From Atribacteria bacterium SCGC AAA255-G05 (lineage in GTDB: Bacteria > Atribacterota > Phoenicimicrobiia > Phoenicimicrobiales > Phoenicimicrobiaceae), in contig ASPA01000068.1 in the NCBI GenBank assembly GCA_000405605.1, positions 1-11,120 of the forward strand: 11,120 nucleotides of DNA, in the 5' to 3' direction. Below are positions 1-5,461 of the stretch, piece after piece; position 1 is the first letter of the stretch, and each line of letters opens with the position of its first letter. The position numbers and the translations under genes were made by a program. The notes beneath the pieces were generated by a model, which was not told where the DNA came from, made no database searches, and saw only the letters and a list, made by a program, of their open reading frames with translations.

Positions 1-48
1 GACCTCATCCTTACCAAGGATGCGCTCTTCCAACTGAGCTACGCGGGC
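1..48 (-). tRNA. tRNA-Thr (anticodon GGT), 3' part cut by the window edge
   Basis: On the minus strand the 5' acceptor strand GCCCGCG starts at position 48, followed by T8-A9, a D arm (GCTC...GAGC) and an anticodon stem CATCC/GGATG around the loop TTGGTAA. The anticodon is therefore GGT, which reads ACC threonine codons. The variable region begins just before position 1, so the T arm and acceptor 3' strand lie outside the window. It is the third tRNA of the cluster and starts only 13 bases after tRNA-Tyr, so co-transcription is likely. Confidence 0.93.
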
Positions 49-61
49 GTAATAACTAAAG

Positions 62-148
62 TGGTGGGGAGGGAAGGATTCGAACCTTCGAAGGCGTTCA
101 GCCAGCGGATCTACAGTCCGCTCCATTTAACCACTTTGGTACCTCCCC
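62..148 (-). tRNA. tRNA-Tyr (anticodon GTA), CCA encoded
   Basis: A complete class II tRNA on the minus strand. The acceptor GGGGAGG (142-148) pairs with CCTCCCC (66-72), followed by discriminator A and an encoded CCA (62-64). The anticodon stem GCGGA/TCCGC encloses the loop CTGTAGA, giving GTA (tyrosine). A long variable arm separates the anticodon arm from the T arm (stem GAAGG/CCTTC), as expected for bacterial tRNA-Tyr. A 186-base repeat-filled spacer separates it from tRNA-Thr(TGT) upstream in transcription. Confidence 0.97.
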
Positions 149-156
149 ATTATTTT

Positions 157-184
157 CGTATATAGTATATCGTATTTCGTGTAT
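157..184. repeat. Heptamer tandem block, left side of the tRNA spacer
   Basis: Four consecutive 7-base units of the form CGTATAT (157-163), AGTATAT, CGTATTT and CGTGTAT. The unit is the reverse complement of the ATACG-type heptamers found at the other end of the same spacer (294-321), so the 149-334 spacer carries inverted blocks at its two ends. Nothing gene-like is visible in between. Confidence 0.8.
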
Positions 185-270
185 CGCCAGAAAAACAAGA
201 TACAAATATTTAAATCTCCATATCATTTAATCCCTTATTGCAACTGCTATCTTACTATATACTAATCTGG

Positions 271-321
271 CTTCTTGCTTCTATTTTCTTCACGCGATAC
301 TCGATACGCAATACGCGATAC
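271..321. repeat. Composite heptamer block next to the 3' end of tRNA-Thr(TGT)
   Basis: A run in one 7-base register: CTTCTTG, CTTCTAT, TTTCTTC (271-291), then ACGCGAT, ACTCGAT, ACGCAAT and ACGCGAT (292-319). The pyrimidine-rich units followed by ATACG-type units form the same order as in blocks at 2941-3010 and 5287-5342. Bases 291-321 recur exactly at 5427-5457. The block ends 13 bases from the encoded CCA of the tRNA. Confidence 0.8.
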
Positions 322-334
322 TATTCTCTTATCT

Positions 335-410
335 TGGAGCCGATGATCCGGTTCGAACGGATGACCTGCTGATTACAAATCAGCTGCTCTGCCAACTGAG
401 CTACATCGGC
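335..410 (-). tRNA. tRNA-Thr (anticodon TGT), CCA encoded
   Basis: A complete 76-base tRNA on the minus strand. Acceptor GCCGATG (404-410) pairs with CATCGGC (339-345), followed by discriminator T and an encoded CCA (335-337). The anticodon stem GCTGA/TCAGC encloses TTTGTAA, giving anticodon TGT (threonine ACA). The T arm has the standard GTTCGAA loop. It is the first tRNA of the cluster and lies directly downstream of a strong promoter. Confidence 0.97.
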
Positions 411-420
411 AATTTTACAC

Positions 421-449
421 ATTATAATTATTTTTTATAGTTAAGTCAA
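421..449 (-). promoter_or_regulatory. Sigma-70/sigma-A promoter of the tRNA cluster
   Basis: On the minus strand, -35 TTGACT (444-449) and -10 TATAAT (421-426) are separated by 17 bases. The -10 ends 10 bases before the first tRNA nucleotide at 410, so the leader is only a few bases long, as is usual for stable-RNA promoters. The tRNA cluster can therefore be transcribed independently of sigH. Confidence 0.85.
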
Positions 450-475
450 TCTTTTTAAAAACATCTTTTTAAAAA
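449..475 (-). promoter_or_regulatory. Possible UP element: two 13-base A/T tracts upstream of the tRNA promoter
   Basis: Two identical 13-base copies (plus strand ATCTTTTTAAAAA at 449-461 and 463-475) lie with a 14-base period directly upstream of the tRNA -35 box and directly after the sigH stop codon. Phased A/T tracts at this position are typical of UP elements that bind the alpha-subunit C-terminal domain. That reading is inferred from position and composition. The T-runs could also help end sigH transcription, but no GC-rich hairpin precedes them. Confidence 0.5.
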
Positions 476-1108
476 TTATTTCGTAATTAATTCTAACTTC
501 CTTTTTATCCTTTGTAAAGCATTATCTATAGATTTTACATGCCTTCCTAAATCAACTGCAATTTCTTGATAAGATTTAGCATCTAAATAAGATTCCAGAA
601 CATCTCTTTCTAAGTCTGATAATATTCTTTTGATTCTCACTTTAAGATTATTTAATTTTTCACCGTTTAAAAATAAATCCTGAGGATCATTAATGCTCAT
701 ATTATCTACGATATCCAATAAAGTTCTGTCAGAATCCTCATTATAAATTGGTCTATTAAGAGAGGTGTATGAATTTAAAGGTATATGTTTTTGTCGAGTA
801 GCACCTTTTATAGCTGTAATAATTTGCCGAGTAATACATAACTCAGCAAATGATTTAAAAGAGGAAAGTTTTTTAAATTGATAATTTCTTACTGCTTTAT
901 AAAGTCCAATCATTCCTTCCTGAATAATATCTTCCGTATCAGCACCGATTAAAAAATAAGAGCGGGCCTTTATTTTTACTAATTTTTTATATCTATTAAT
1001 CAAACATTCTTCTGCTAACAAATTTCCTTGGCAAGCTAAGTAAATAAGCTCTTCATCATCACAATTCCGGCAATTAACAGAACTTTTTTCCCCTTCTTTT
1101 AGCCTCAT
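476..1108 (-). CDS. sigH: RNA polymerase sigma factor SigH (sigma-30 type)
   Basis: An alternative sigma factor that directs RNA polymerase to stationary-phase and early-sporulation promoters in Bacillus. It is 210 residues long, close to the roughly 218 of the Bacillus protein. Region 2 spans about residues 38-110: region 2.2 contains DTEDIIQEGMIGLYKA (57-72), and region 2.4 contains FAELCITRQIITAIK (88-102) followed by ATRQKHIPLNSY, nearly identical to Bacillus SigH. Region 4 (about 165-205) carries the helix-turn-helix SYQEIAVDLGRHVKSIDNAL. The ATG follows AAGGAGG with good spacing. Two cysteines near the N-terminus (VNCRNC) are unusual but unexplained. It lies downstream of cysS across a 269-base repeat spacer; no clear promoter was seen there. 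Its presence does not prove that the organism sporulates. Confidence 0.95.
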   Translation of the reverse strand: MRLKEGEKSSVNCRNCDDEELIYLACQGNLLAEECLINRYKKLVKIKARSYFLIGADTEDIIQEGMIGLYKAVRNYQFKKLSSFKSFAELCITRQIITAIKGATRQKHIPLNSYTSLNRPIYNEDSDRTLLDIVDNMSINDPQDLFLNGEKLNNLKVRIKRILSDLERDVLESYLDAKSYQEIAVDLGRHVKSIDNALQRIKRKLELITK

Positions 1109-1130
1109 TGGTTATTCCTCCTTAGAAATT

Positions 1131-1158
1131 CGTATTTCGTATATCGTATTTCGTATAT
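1131..1158. repeat. Heptamer tandem block at the 5' side of sigH
   Basis: Four 7-base units alternate CGTATTT, CGTATAT, CGTATTT, CGTATAT, so a 14-base unit is perfectly duplicated. The block starts only a few bases upstream of the sigH SD sequence. It is the reverse-complement family of the block at the other end of this spacer (1346-1373). Confidence 0.85.
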
Positions 1159-1170
1159 AGTAGAGTATAT

Positions 1171-1226
1171 AGTTAGTTGGTTACTTAGTTACCTGGCTAG
1201 TTAGTTAAGCTAGTCATTAGTTGACT
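1171..1226. repeat. Octamer tandem block, TTAGT/AGTT type
   Basis: Seven degenerate 8-base units in one register (AGTTAGTT, GGTTACTT, AGTTACCT, GGCTAGTT and so on) fill the middle of the sigH-cysS spacer. The block ends in ACTAATTAAATT, which resembles the CCAATTAAATTAGT junction seen at 2855-2868 and 5166-5179. Confidence 0.6.
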
Positions 1227-1261
1227 AATTAAATTCGCTATTCCTTTTTACTAAATCATCC

Positions 1262-1310
1262 TATTCTTATTCTGTCTTCTGGTTTCATATCTCTTTACTA
1301 TATACTATAT
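1262..1310. repeat. Composite heptamer block in the sigH-cysS spacer
   Basis: Seven units in one register: TATTCTT, ATTCTGT, CTTCTGG, TTTCATA, TCTCTTT, ACTATAT, ACTATAT. The order, from pyrimidine-rich TTCT units through TCTCTTT to ACTATAT or ACGAGAT units, is shared with 2941-3010 and 4509-4585. Confidence 0.75.
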
Positions 1311-1345
1311 ATACTAATTAGTCTTCTTTCTTATACTTTCCTCAC

Positions 1346-1373
1346 GATATACGATATACTATATACGAGATAC
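1346..1373. repeat. Heptamer tandem block at the 3' end of cysS
   Basis: Four units, GATATAC, GATATAC, TATATAC and GAGATAC, followed in register by GTTATTA (1374-1380), whose last three bases are the cysS stop codon on the minus strand. The block therefore runs directly into the coding end. Confidence 0.85.
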
Positions 1374-1377
1374 GTTA

Positions 1378-2796
1378 TTATATTTTCTTCCACCTTACTC
1401 CCTCAGAGGTATCTTCGAGAAGTATTCCTTTTTCCTTCAATTTATCTCTAATTTGATCCGATTCAACCCAATCCCTCTTTTTTCTCGCCTCTTTTCTCTC
1501 TTCAATTAATTTCTTGATTTCTTGCTCGAAGCTTTCTTCTTGATCAAAATCTTTCAAAATCCCCAATATTTCACCGGCTAATTCATAATAAGATTCAAGA
1601 ATTTTTTCTAGCACTTCTTTATTTTTTGTGCCTGAAGAACTCAGGTAGATATTTACCTCTCTGGCAAAACCAAATAACCGGCTTAGGGCGACAGGGGTAT
1701 TAAAATCATCATCCATAGCTTCTATAAATTTCTGTTTGTTCTCTCTTCTTTTTTCTAAGATAAGCTTATCATTTTTATCTTTTGATTTTCTAAATTTACC
1801 CAGTTTTAATAAATGCTTTACGTTAAAAATTGTATTATTTAGTCTCTGTAAACTACTCTCTGCTTGTTGAAGCTGCTTTTCGCTAAAATTAAGGGGGCTC
1901 CTATAGTGAGCTGAAAGGATGAAATAGCGAATTATTTCTCCTTTGTACTTCTGGATAATATCTCTTACCTTCATTATGTTTCCTAAAGATTTAGACATTT
2001 TTTGATTGTTTAAACAAAGGTAACCATTGTGCATCCAGTATCTTACAAACTGTTGGTTAGTACAAGCTTCACTTTGGGCAATTTCATTTTCATGATGGGG
2101 AAAGATTAAATCTGAACCCCCGGCATGTATATCAAAACTTTTTCCCAAATATTTCATCGACATAGCTGAACATTCAATATGCCAACCGGGTCTCCCCTTC
2201 CCCCAGGGGCTCTCCCATGAGGGTTCTCCTTCCTTCGCTCTTTTCCATAAGGCAAAATCTATAGGTTCCTTCTTTCTTTCATCTACTTCTACTCGAGCTC
2301 CTTCTTTTAGTTCTTCGATATTTTGACCAGAAAGTTTTCCGTAACCTTTAAATTTAGATACATTAAAAAATACATCACCGTCTATTTTGTAAGCATATCT
2401 TTTTTCTTCTAATTCTTTTACCAGTTCTATTATTTCCTTGATATGTTCTGTTGCTCGAGGATGAATATCTGCTCTTTCTATATTAAGTGAATCAGCATCA
2501 ATAAAATACTCTTGAATAAATTTTTCCGCTAATTCCGAAACTGTAGTCTTTAATTCTTTTGCTTTATTTATCATTTTATCATCTATATCAGTCAAATTTT
2601 GTATGTATTTTACCCTATAACCCTTAAATTTTAGAAATCTTTTAACTACTTCAAATATTATAAAAGGTCGAGCATTCCCTATATGAATGTAATTGTAAAC
2701 TGTAGGTCCACAAACATACATGCTGACTTCGCCTTTTTTAAGAGGAACAAACTCCTCTTTTTTCCTTGTTAAAGTATTGTATATCTTTAAAGGCAT
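1378..2796 (-). CDS. cysS: Cysteine--tRNA ligase
   Basis: Class I aminoacyl-tRNA synthetase that charges tRNA-Cys in the cytoplasm. At 472 residues it is full length. The catalytic Rossmann fold carries the HIGH-type motif HIGN (38-41) and the KMSKS loop at 266-270. The four zinc ligands expected for CysRS are present: C29, C209 (in GWHIECSAM), H234 and E238 (in FPHHENEIAQSE). The C-terminal part (about 350-472) contains the DALR-like helical domain and the tRNA-binding end. The ATG follows GAGAGGGAAGAATAGAA, a moderate ribosome site. In Bacillus, cysS follows gltX and cysE; neither is present here, and the gene stands alone between two repeat spacers. No T-box leader was seen upstream. The TAA stop lies inside the register of a heptamer repeat. 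Confidence 0.97.
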   Translation of the reverse strand: MPLKIYNTLTRKKEEFVPLKKGEVSMYVCGPTVYNYIHIGNARPFIIFEVVKRFLKFKGYRVKYIQNLTDIDDKMINKAKELKTTVSELAEKFIQEYFIDADSLNIERADIHPRATEHIKEIIELVKELEEKRYAYKIDGDVFFNVSKFKGYGKLSGQNIEELKEGARVEVDERKKEPIDFALWKRAKEGEPSWESPWGKGRPGWHIECSAMSMKYLGKSFDIHAGGSDLIFPHHENEIAQSEACTNQQFVRYWMHNGYLCLNNQKMSKSLGNIMKVRDIIQKYKGEIIRYFILSAHYRSPLNFSEKQLQQAESSLQRLNNTIFNVKHLLKLGKFRKSKDKNDKLILEKRRENKQKFIEAMDDDFNTPVALSRLFGFAREVNIYLSSSGTKNKEVLEKILESYYELAGEILGILKDFDQEESFEQEIKKLIEERKEARKKRDWVESDQIRDKLKEKGILLEDTSEGVRWKKI

Positions 2797-2828
2797 TTCT
2801 ATTCTTCCCTCTCAAATTTTGTACTATT

Positions 2829-2905
2829 AACCAATTGCCCAATTTACCAATTTACCAATTAAATTAGTCGTTAGTTGCTGGTTTTTAGTTTTTAGTTATT
2901 AGTTT
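2829..2905. repeat. Octamer block switching to a heptamer block, upstream of cysS
   Basis: Four 8-base units of NNCCAATT (2829-2860) are followed by AAATTAGT (2861-2868) and then six 7-base units of TTAGTNN type (2864-2905: TTAGTCG, TTAGTTG, CTGGTTT, TTAGTTT, TTAGTTA, TTAGTTT). The shared TTAGT core forms the hinge where the period changes from 8 to 7. Together with 2941-3120 it fills most of the 330-base spacer between cysS and yacL, in which no gene is seen. Confidence 0.8.
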
Positions 2906-2940
2906 TTATAATCATGAGTTTATTAGGTTTTCTATTTTTC

Positions 2941-3010
2941 ATTCTAAATTCTATCTTCTGACTTCTATTCTCTTTACGAGATACGCTTCACGAGATACTA
3001 GATACGAATT
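2941..3010. repeat. Composite heptamer block, ten units in one register
   Basis: Ten consecutive 7-base units without a slip: ATTCTAA, ATTCTAT, CTTCTGA, CTTCTAT, TCTCTTT (2941-2975), then ACGAGAT, ACGCTTC, ACGAGAT, ACTAGAT, ACGAATT (2976-3010). It is the longest heptamer run between cysS and yacL and matches the order seen at 5287-5342. Confidence 0.85.
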
Positions 3011-3031
3011 TGGCTCCTACCTCTTTTTTCC

Positions 3032-3120
3032 AAACTTGAAACTCGTAACTTGCAACCCTTAACATGTTGCCCATCAATCATCACTGTTTTTCTCTGCACT
3101 CTACGCTAAACGCTCCACGC
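3032..3120. repeat. 89-base composite heptamer repeat, copy 1 (at the 3' end of yacL)
   Basis: Eight units of AAACTTG / TAACTTG / TCACTGT type (3032-3087), a short T-rich link, then units TCTACGC, TAAACGC, TCCACGC (3100-3120). The same arrangement with the same total length is at 9542-9630. The flanking CTACNTCTTTTTTC is also shared. The block ends six bases before the yacL stop codon. Confidence 0.8.
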
Positions 3121-3126
3121 TATCCT

Positions 3127-4251
3127 TCATTTTCTCGAAGACAATCTAACTACATTTTTAAATTCATTAGATTTTCTATCCCTTACACTTTTTACCCTAC
3201 CAAAAATCATCCTACCGGCAGGAGTTTGCAAAATACTGGTCACTAAAACATTCACCTTTTTCCCAATATATTTGTGTCCATCTTCCACTACTATCATGGT
3301 ACCGTCATCAAGATAAGCAATCCCCTGCTCCGGTTCTTTGCCTTCCTTTATTATTTGGGTATTCATTTCCTCGCCAGGTAAGATAACCGCCTTTAGAGCA
3401 TTAGATAAATCATTGATATTCAAAACAGGAATACCCTCAAGCTGTGCAACTTTATTCAAATTATAATCGTTGGTTATTACTTTGGCTTTAATTTCTTTAG
3501 CAAGTCTAATTATCTTGGCATCAACCTCTTTGGGTTCATTGTAATCTTTGCCAACAATTCTTACCTTATTCTTTCTGATTTTAGTCATTTTATTAAGTAT
3601 ATCTAAACCTCGGCGCCCTCGGTTCCTTTTTAAAGAATCTGAAGAGTCGGCAATATGCTGGAGCTCAGACAAAACAAAACGAGGAATTATAAGTTCACCC
3701 TCTAAAAATTCTGTTTGGCAAATGTCTAAAATGCGACCATCAATAATTACACTTGTATCTAAGATCTTGGGATGGACAAAATTCTTACTATTTTCTTTTC
3801 TTCTTACTTTATTAATATTTCTAAAATACCCAAAAAAATTGAATATTTCATCTTTTTTATTAATTCCTATATTTATTCCTAAAGCTCCTAGTATTATGCT
3901 TAATACAATAGGAAGATAAGAACCAATTATGGGAATAAATGAGAGTGAGTAGGCTAACAAATTTGCAATAACAAGACCAATAATTAATCCAATTGTGGCA
4001 GTAGCAAAGTTTTGAGCGGGTATTTTTTGTAAATAGCAAATAATTTCTGAAAATAAACATTGGATTTTGGTATTAAATAAAAGGGAGAACAAAAAACCAA
4101 CTGTTCCTCCTACGGCTATTGTTAAGATCTTGAATAAAACATCATAATAAATATATAAGTCAGGAATAAAATAGAATACATTATATGCCTCATAGCCTAT
4201 CACTGCGCCAACAATAATAAATATGATTTTTAAAATTCTTTTCGCCGGCAT
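3127..4251 (-). CDS. yacL: PIN/TRAM-domain integral membrane protein (YacL family)
   Basis: Predicted membrane-anchored ribonuclease-like protein, 374 residues. Four hydrophobic segments fill the N-terminal third (about 5-28, 38-60, 82-104 and 108-130). A PIN nuclease domain follows (about 162-285) with the expected acidic residues D165 (ILDTSVIIDGR), E196 (VLSELQ), D244 (EVDAKI) and D262 (ITNDYNL). A C-terminal TRAM domain, a probable RNA-binding beta barrel, spans about 296-353. The ATG follows AAGGAGG. The family's substrate is not firmly established; RNA cleavage is inferred from the PIN fold. In Bacillus it follows disA, which is missing here; instead a divergent gene lies upstream. A consensus promoter at 4451-4479 gives a leader of about 190 bases. 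The stop is TGA, directly after a repeat copy. Confidence 0.93.
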   Translation of the reverse strand: MPAKRILKIIFIIVGAVIGYEAYNVFYFIPDLYIYYDVLFKILTIAVGGTVGFLFSLLFNTKIQCLFSEIICYLQKIPAQNFATATIGLIIGLVIANLLAYSLSFIPIIGSYLPIVLSIILGALGINIGINKKDEIFNFFGYFRNINKVRRKENSKNFVHPKILDTSVIIDGRILDICQTEFLEGELIIPRFVLSELQHIADSSDSLKRNRGRRGLDILNKMTKIRKNKVRIVGKDYNEPKEVDAKIIRLAKEIKAKVITNDYNLNKVAQLEGIPVLNINDLSNALKAVILPGEEMNTQIIKEGKEPEQGIAYLDDGTMIVVEDGHKYIGKKVNVLVTSILQTPAGRMIFGRVKSVRDRKSNEFKNVVRLSSRK

Positions 4252-4301
4252 AGTTATTTCCTCCTTCTTTGCGCTATTTTATTTATAAAAAGTATAGAAA
4301 T

Positions 4302-4312
4302 ATCACCTCCTT
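4302..4312 (-). promoter_or_regulatory. Extended Shine-Dalgarno sequence without a canonical start codon
   Basis: On the minus strand AAGGAGGTGAT matches the complement of the 16S rRNA 3' end over 11 bases, yet no ATG, GTG or TTG follows at a usable distance. The next bases are ATTTCTATACTT. It lies in the yacL leader, about 50 bases upstream of the real yacL start, which has its own SD. It could be a ribosome standby site, a relic of a lost start codon, or part of a leader peptide (ATG at 4328, 24 codons, stop at 4254-4256, two bases before the yacL ATG). Confidence 0.55.
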
Positions 4313-4450
4313 TTTTAATATTTCGCATTTTATAAATAATATCTTAAATTATTTTTAATTTGATACTCATAACTCTAATAAACTTATTTGCCCAAATACT
4401 AAATCTTCAAGCTCTTAAGTTATTCCTTTAATTCTCTGAAAACCAAATAA

Positions 4451-4479
4451 ATTATAGCATGCTCCCTTATTTCTGTCAA
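4451..4479 (-). promoter_or_regulatory. Consensus sigma-70/sigma-A promoter for yacL
   Basis: On the minus strand TTGACA (4474-4479) and TATAAT (4451-4456) are separated by exactly 17 bases, with an extended -10 TG (TGCTATAAT). Transcription would begin near 4444, leaving a leader of about 190 bases before yacL that holds the orphan SD at 4302-4312. Both hexamers match the consensus perfectly. Confidence 0.88.
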
Positions 4480-4508
4480 AATAAGAAATATTACACATCG
4501 AGCTTCCA

Positions 4509-4585
4509 CTTCTAAATTCTATTTCTTCCTTTCTTCACTATATACTATATACTAAATACTAATTATGCTATTCACTAACAACTGA
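4509..4585. repeat. Composite heptamer block between the divergent promoters
   Basis: Eleven 7-base units in one register: CTTCTAA, ATTCTAT, TTCTTCC, TTTCTTC, then ACTATAT, ACTATAT, ACTAAAT, ACTAATT, ATGCTAT, TCACTAA, CAACTGA. It sits between the two divergent promoters, so it survives even where there is no upstream gene end. The rest of the 467-base spacer (4252-4718) is AT-rich and has no gene that I can support. Confidence 0.75.
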
Positions 4586-4595
4586 ATAATATCCC

Positions 4596-4625
4596 TTGAC
4601 AAAGAGCTTAACCTGTAAGTATAAT
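4596..4625 (+). promoter_or_regulatory. Consensus sigma-70/sigma-A promoter for the plus-strand gene
   Basis: TTGACA (4596-4601) and TATAAT (4620-4625), both perfect, with an 18-base spacer. The predicted start near 4632 leaves a leader of about 87 bases. That leader contains a weak 7-base-pair stem (4636-4642 with 4655-4661) and a GGGGG tract (4706-4710) that can act as ribosome site eight bases before the ATG. Confidence 0.85.
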
Positions 4626-4718
4626 TAAATAAAGCTGAAATTGATAATTTTAGTAATTTCATTAAAAATATCTCGGTATTTCTCTAAATAGCAAAATGCT
4701 TTCACGGGGGTACTAATT

Positions 4719-5117
4719 ATGAATAAAGAAAATGGAAATGTTACTTTTCAAAAAAGTGTCGACCAATTTTTAATCCAGCATCGAAGTATCCTTGACCTTA
4801 TGACTAAATATCAAGAATCTAATGCCCGAGTAAACCGTGCAATTGCTAAAGCGGTTACCCAATGCGGTTGTATAAAAATTAAAGCAAAGAAACAAATCAT
4901 TCCTTCTAATACAAAATTAACGGAAATCTATAAATTTATGGATACCCATATAGAAGGTTCATTATGTGATAGTTGTAAAGAAATTATCGAAACAGAATTA
5001 GGTTCCAGTCTTTTTTACGCCACCGCAATATGTAACGTACTAAATTTAGATTTTGATGAAATAATTAAAAAAGAAGAAGAAAGAATCTCTACTTTAGGGA
5101 TTTATAATCTTACATAA
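4719..5117 (+). CDS. Conserved hypothetical protein, cysteine-containing and distantly MazG-like
   Basis: A 132-residue, mostly helical soluble protein with no signal peptide or membrane segment. I recall similar small proteins in clostridia near radA/disA, sometimes labelled DUF1573, but cannot confirm the name. Two cysteine pairs, C49/C51 (TQCGCIKI) and C83/C86 (LCDSCKE), could bind a metal. Residues 88-126 (EIIETELGSSLFYATAICNV..., ending ERISTLG) resemble the C-terminal helices of MazG-type nucleotide pyrophosphohydrolases. However, the metal-binding aspartate of the MazG ExxD motif is replaced by S96, and no clear first ExxE is seen, so enzymatic activity is doubtful. It is the only plus-strand gene, lies between radA and yacL where disA is usual, and has its own consensus promoter. 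Its ribosome site is weak (GGGGG). Function unknown. Confidence 0.8.
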   Translation: MNKENGNVTFQKSVDQFLIQHRSILDLMTKYQESNARVNRAIAKAVTQCGCIKIKAKKQIIPSNTKLTEIYKFMDTHIEGSLCDSCKEIIETELGSSLFYATAICNVLNLDFDEIIKKEEERISTLGIYNLT

Positions 5118-5123
5118 TAGGTT

Positions 5124-5211
5124 AACCAATTATGTAATTAACCGATTGACCAATTAGCCAATTCTCCAATTAAATTAGTCTACCAGTCCACCGGTCTTCC
5201 AGTCTACTTAG
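5124..5211. repeat. Octamer block, eleven units with a change of core
   Basis: Six 8-base units of NNCCAATT type (5124-5171, the second diverged), then AAATTAGT (5172-5179), then CTACCAGT, CCACCGGT, CTTCCAGT and CTACTTAG (5180-5211), all in one register. The CCAATT to AAATTAGT transition repeats that at 2829-2868. It begins directly after the stop of the plus-strand gene. The 344-base spacer 5118-5461 between these convergent genes holds no gene and no clear intrinsic terminator. Confidence 0.8.
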
Positions 5212-5286
5212 CCGTTAATATTTGATTGGTTCTTTTCTCTTCTTCACGCTACCCACTTATTCCCACACAATATGTAATACTAATTT

Positions 5287-5342
5287 ATTCTGAATTCTGA
5301 CTCTTGGATACTGACTTCTTTACTAGATACGATTCACGAGAT
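5287..5342. repeat. Composite heptamer block, eight units in one register
   Basis: ATTCTGA, ATTCTGA, CTCTTGG, ATACTGA, CTTCTTT (5287-5321), then ACTAGAT, ACGATTC, ACGAGAT (5322-5342). The unit order parallels 2941-3010. A further short run of CTATATA, CTAAATA, CTAATTT follows at 5361-5381. Confidence 0.8.
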
Positions 5343-5426
5343 AAGAATAAGGTTTCTTTACTATATACTAAATACTAATTTGTCCTGACTTCGGGTTTCT
5401 TGTTTTTTCTTAGCTATACGCTAATG

Positions 5427-5457
5427 CACGCGATACTCGATACGCAATACGCGATAC
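5427..5457. repeat. Exact 31-base repeat (second copy at 291-321), at the 3' end of radA
   Basis: The 31 bases are identical to 291-321 and contain the four heptamers GCGATAC, TCGATAC, GCAATAC and GCGATAC in the same order. The radA stop codon lies five bases beyond the block, in the same register (GAATTTA, 5458-5464). Confidence 0.9.
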
Positions 5458-5461
5458 GAAT

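Noticed and set aside
2829..3120. CRISPR array
   Set aside because: The repeat units are only 7-8 bases and adjoin directly without spacers, and no cas gene is nearby.
2797..3126. T-box riboswitch upstream of cysS
   Set aside because: No T-box core, specifier hairpin or antiterminator could be recognised; the spacer is made of short tandem repeats.
3548..3919. Plus-strand open frame opposite yacL, and similar short frames at 3064-3246, 3860-4060, 6492-6695, 7029-7247 and 10625-10807
   Set aside because: All overlap well-supported minus-strand genes or repeats, show no recognisable domain and no good ribosome site; they are frame shadows.
5118..5461. Bidirectional terminator between the convergent plus-strand gene and radA
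   Set aside because: Only weak AT-rich pairings such as GGTTAA/TTAACC were found and no GC-rich stem with T-runs.
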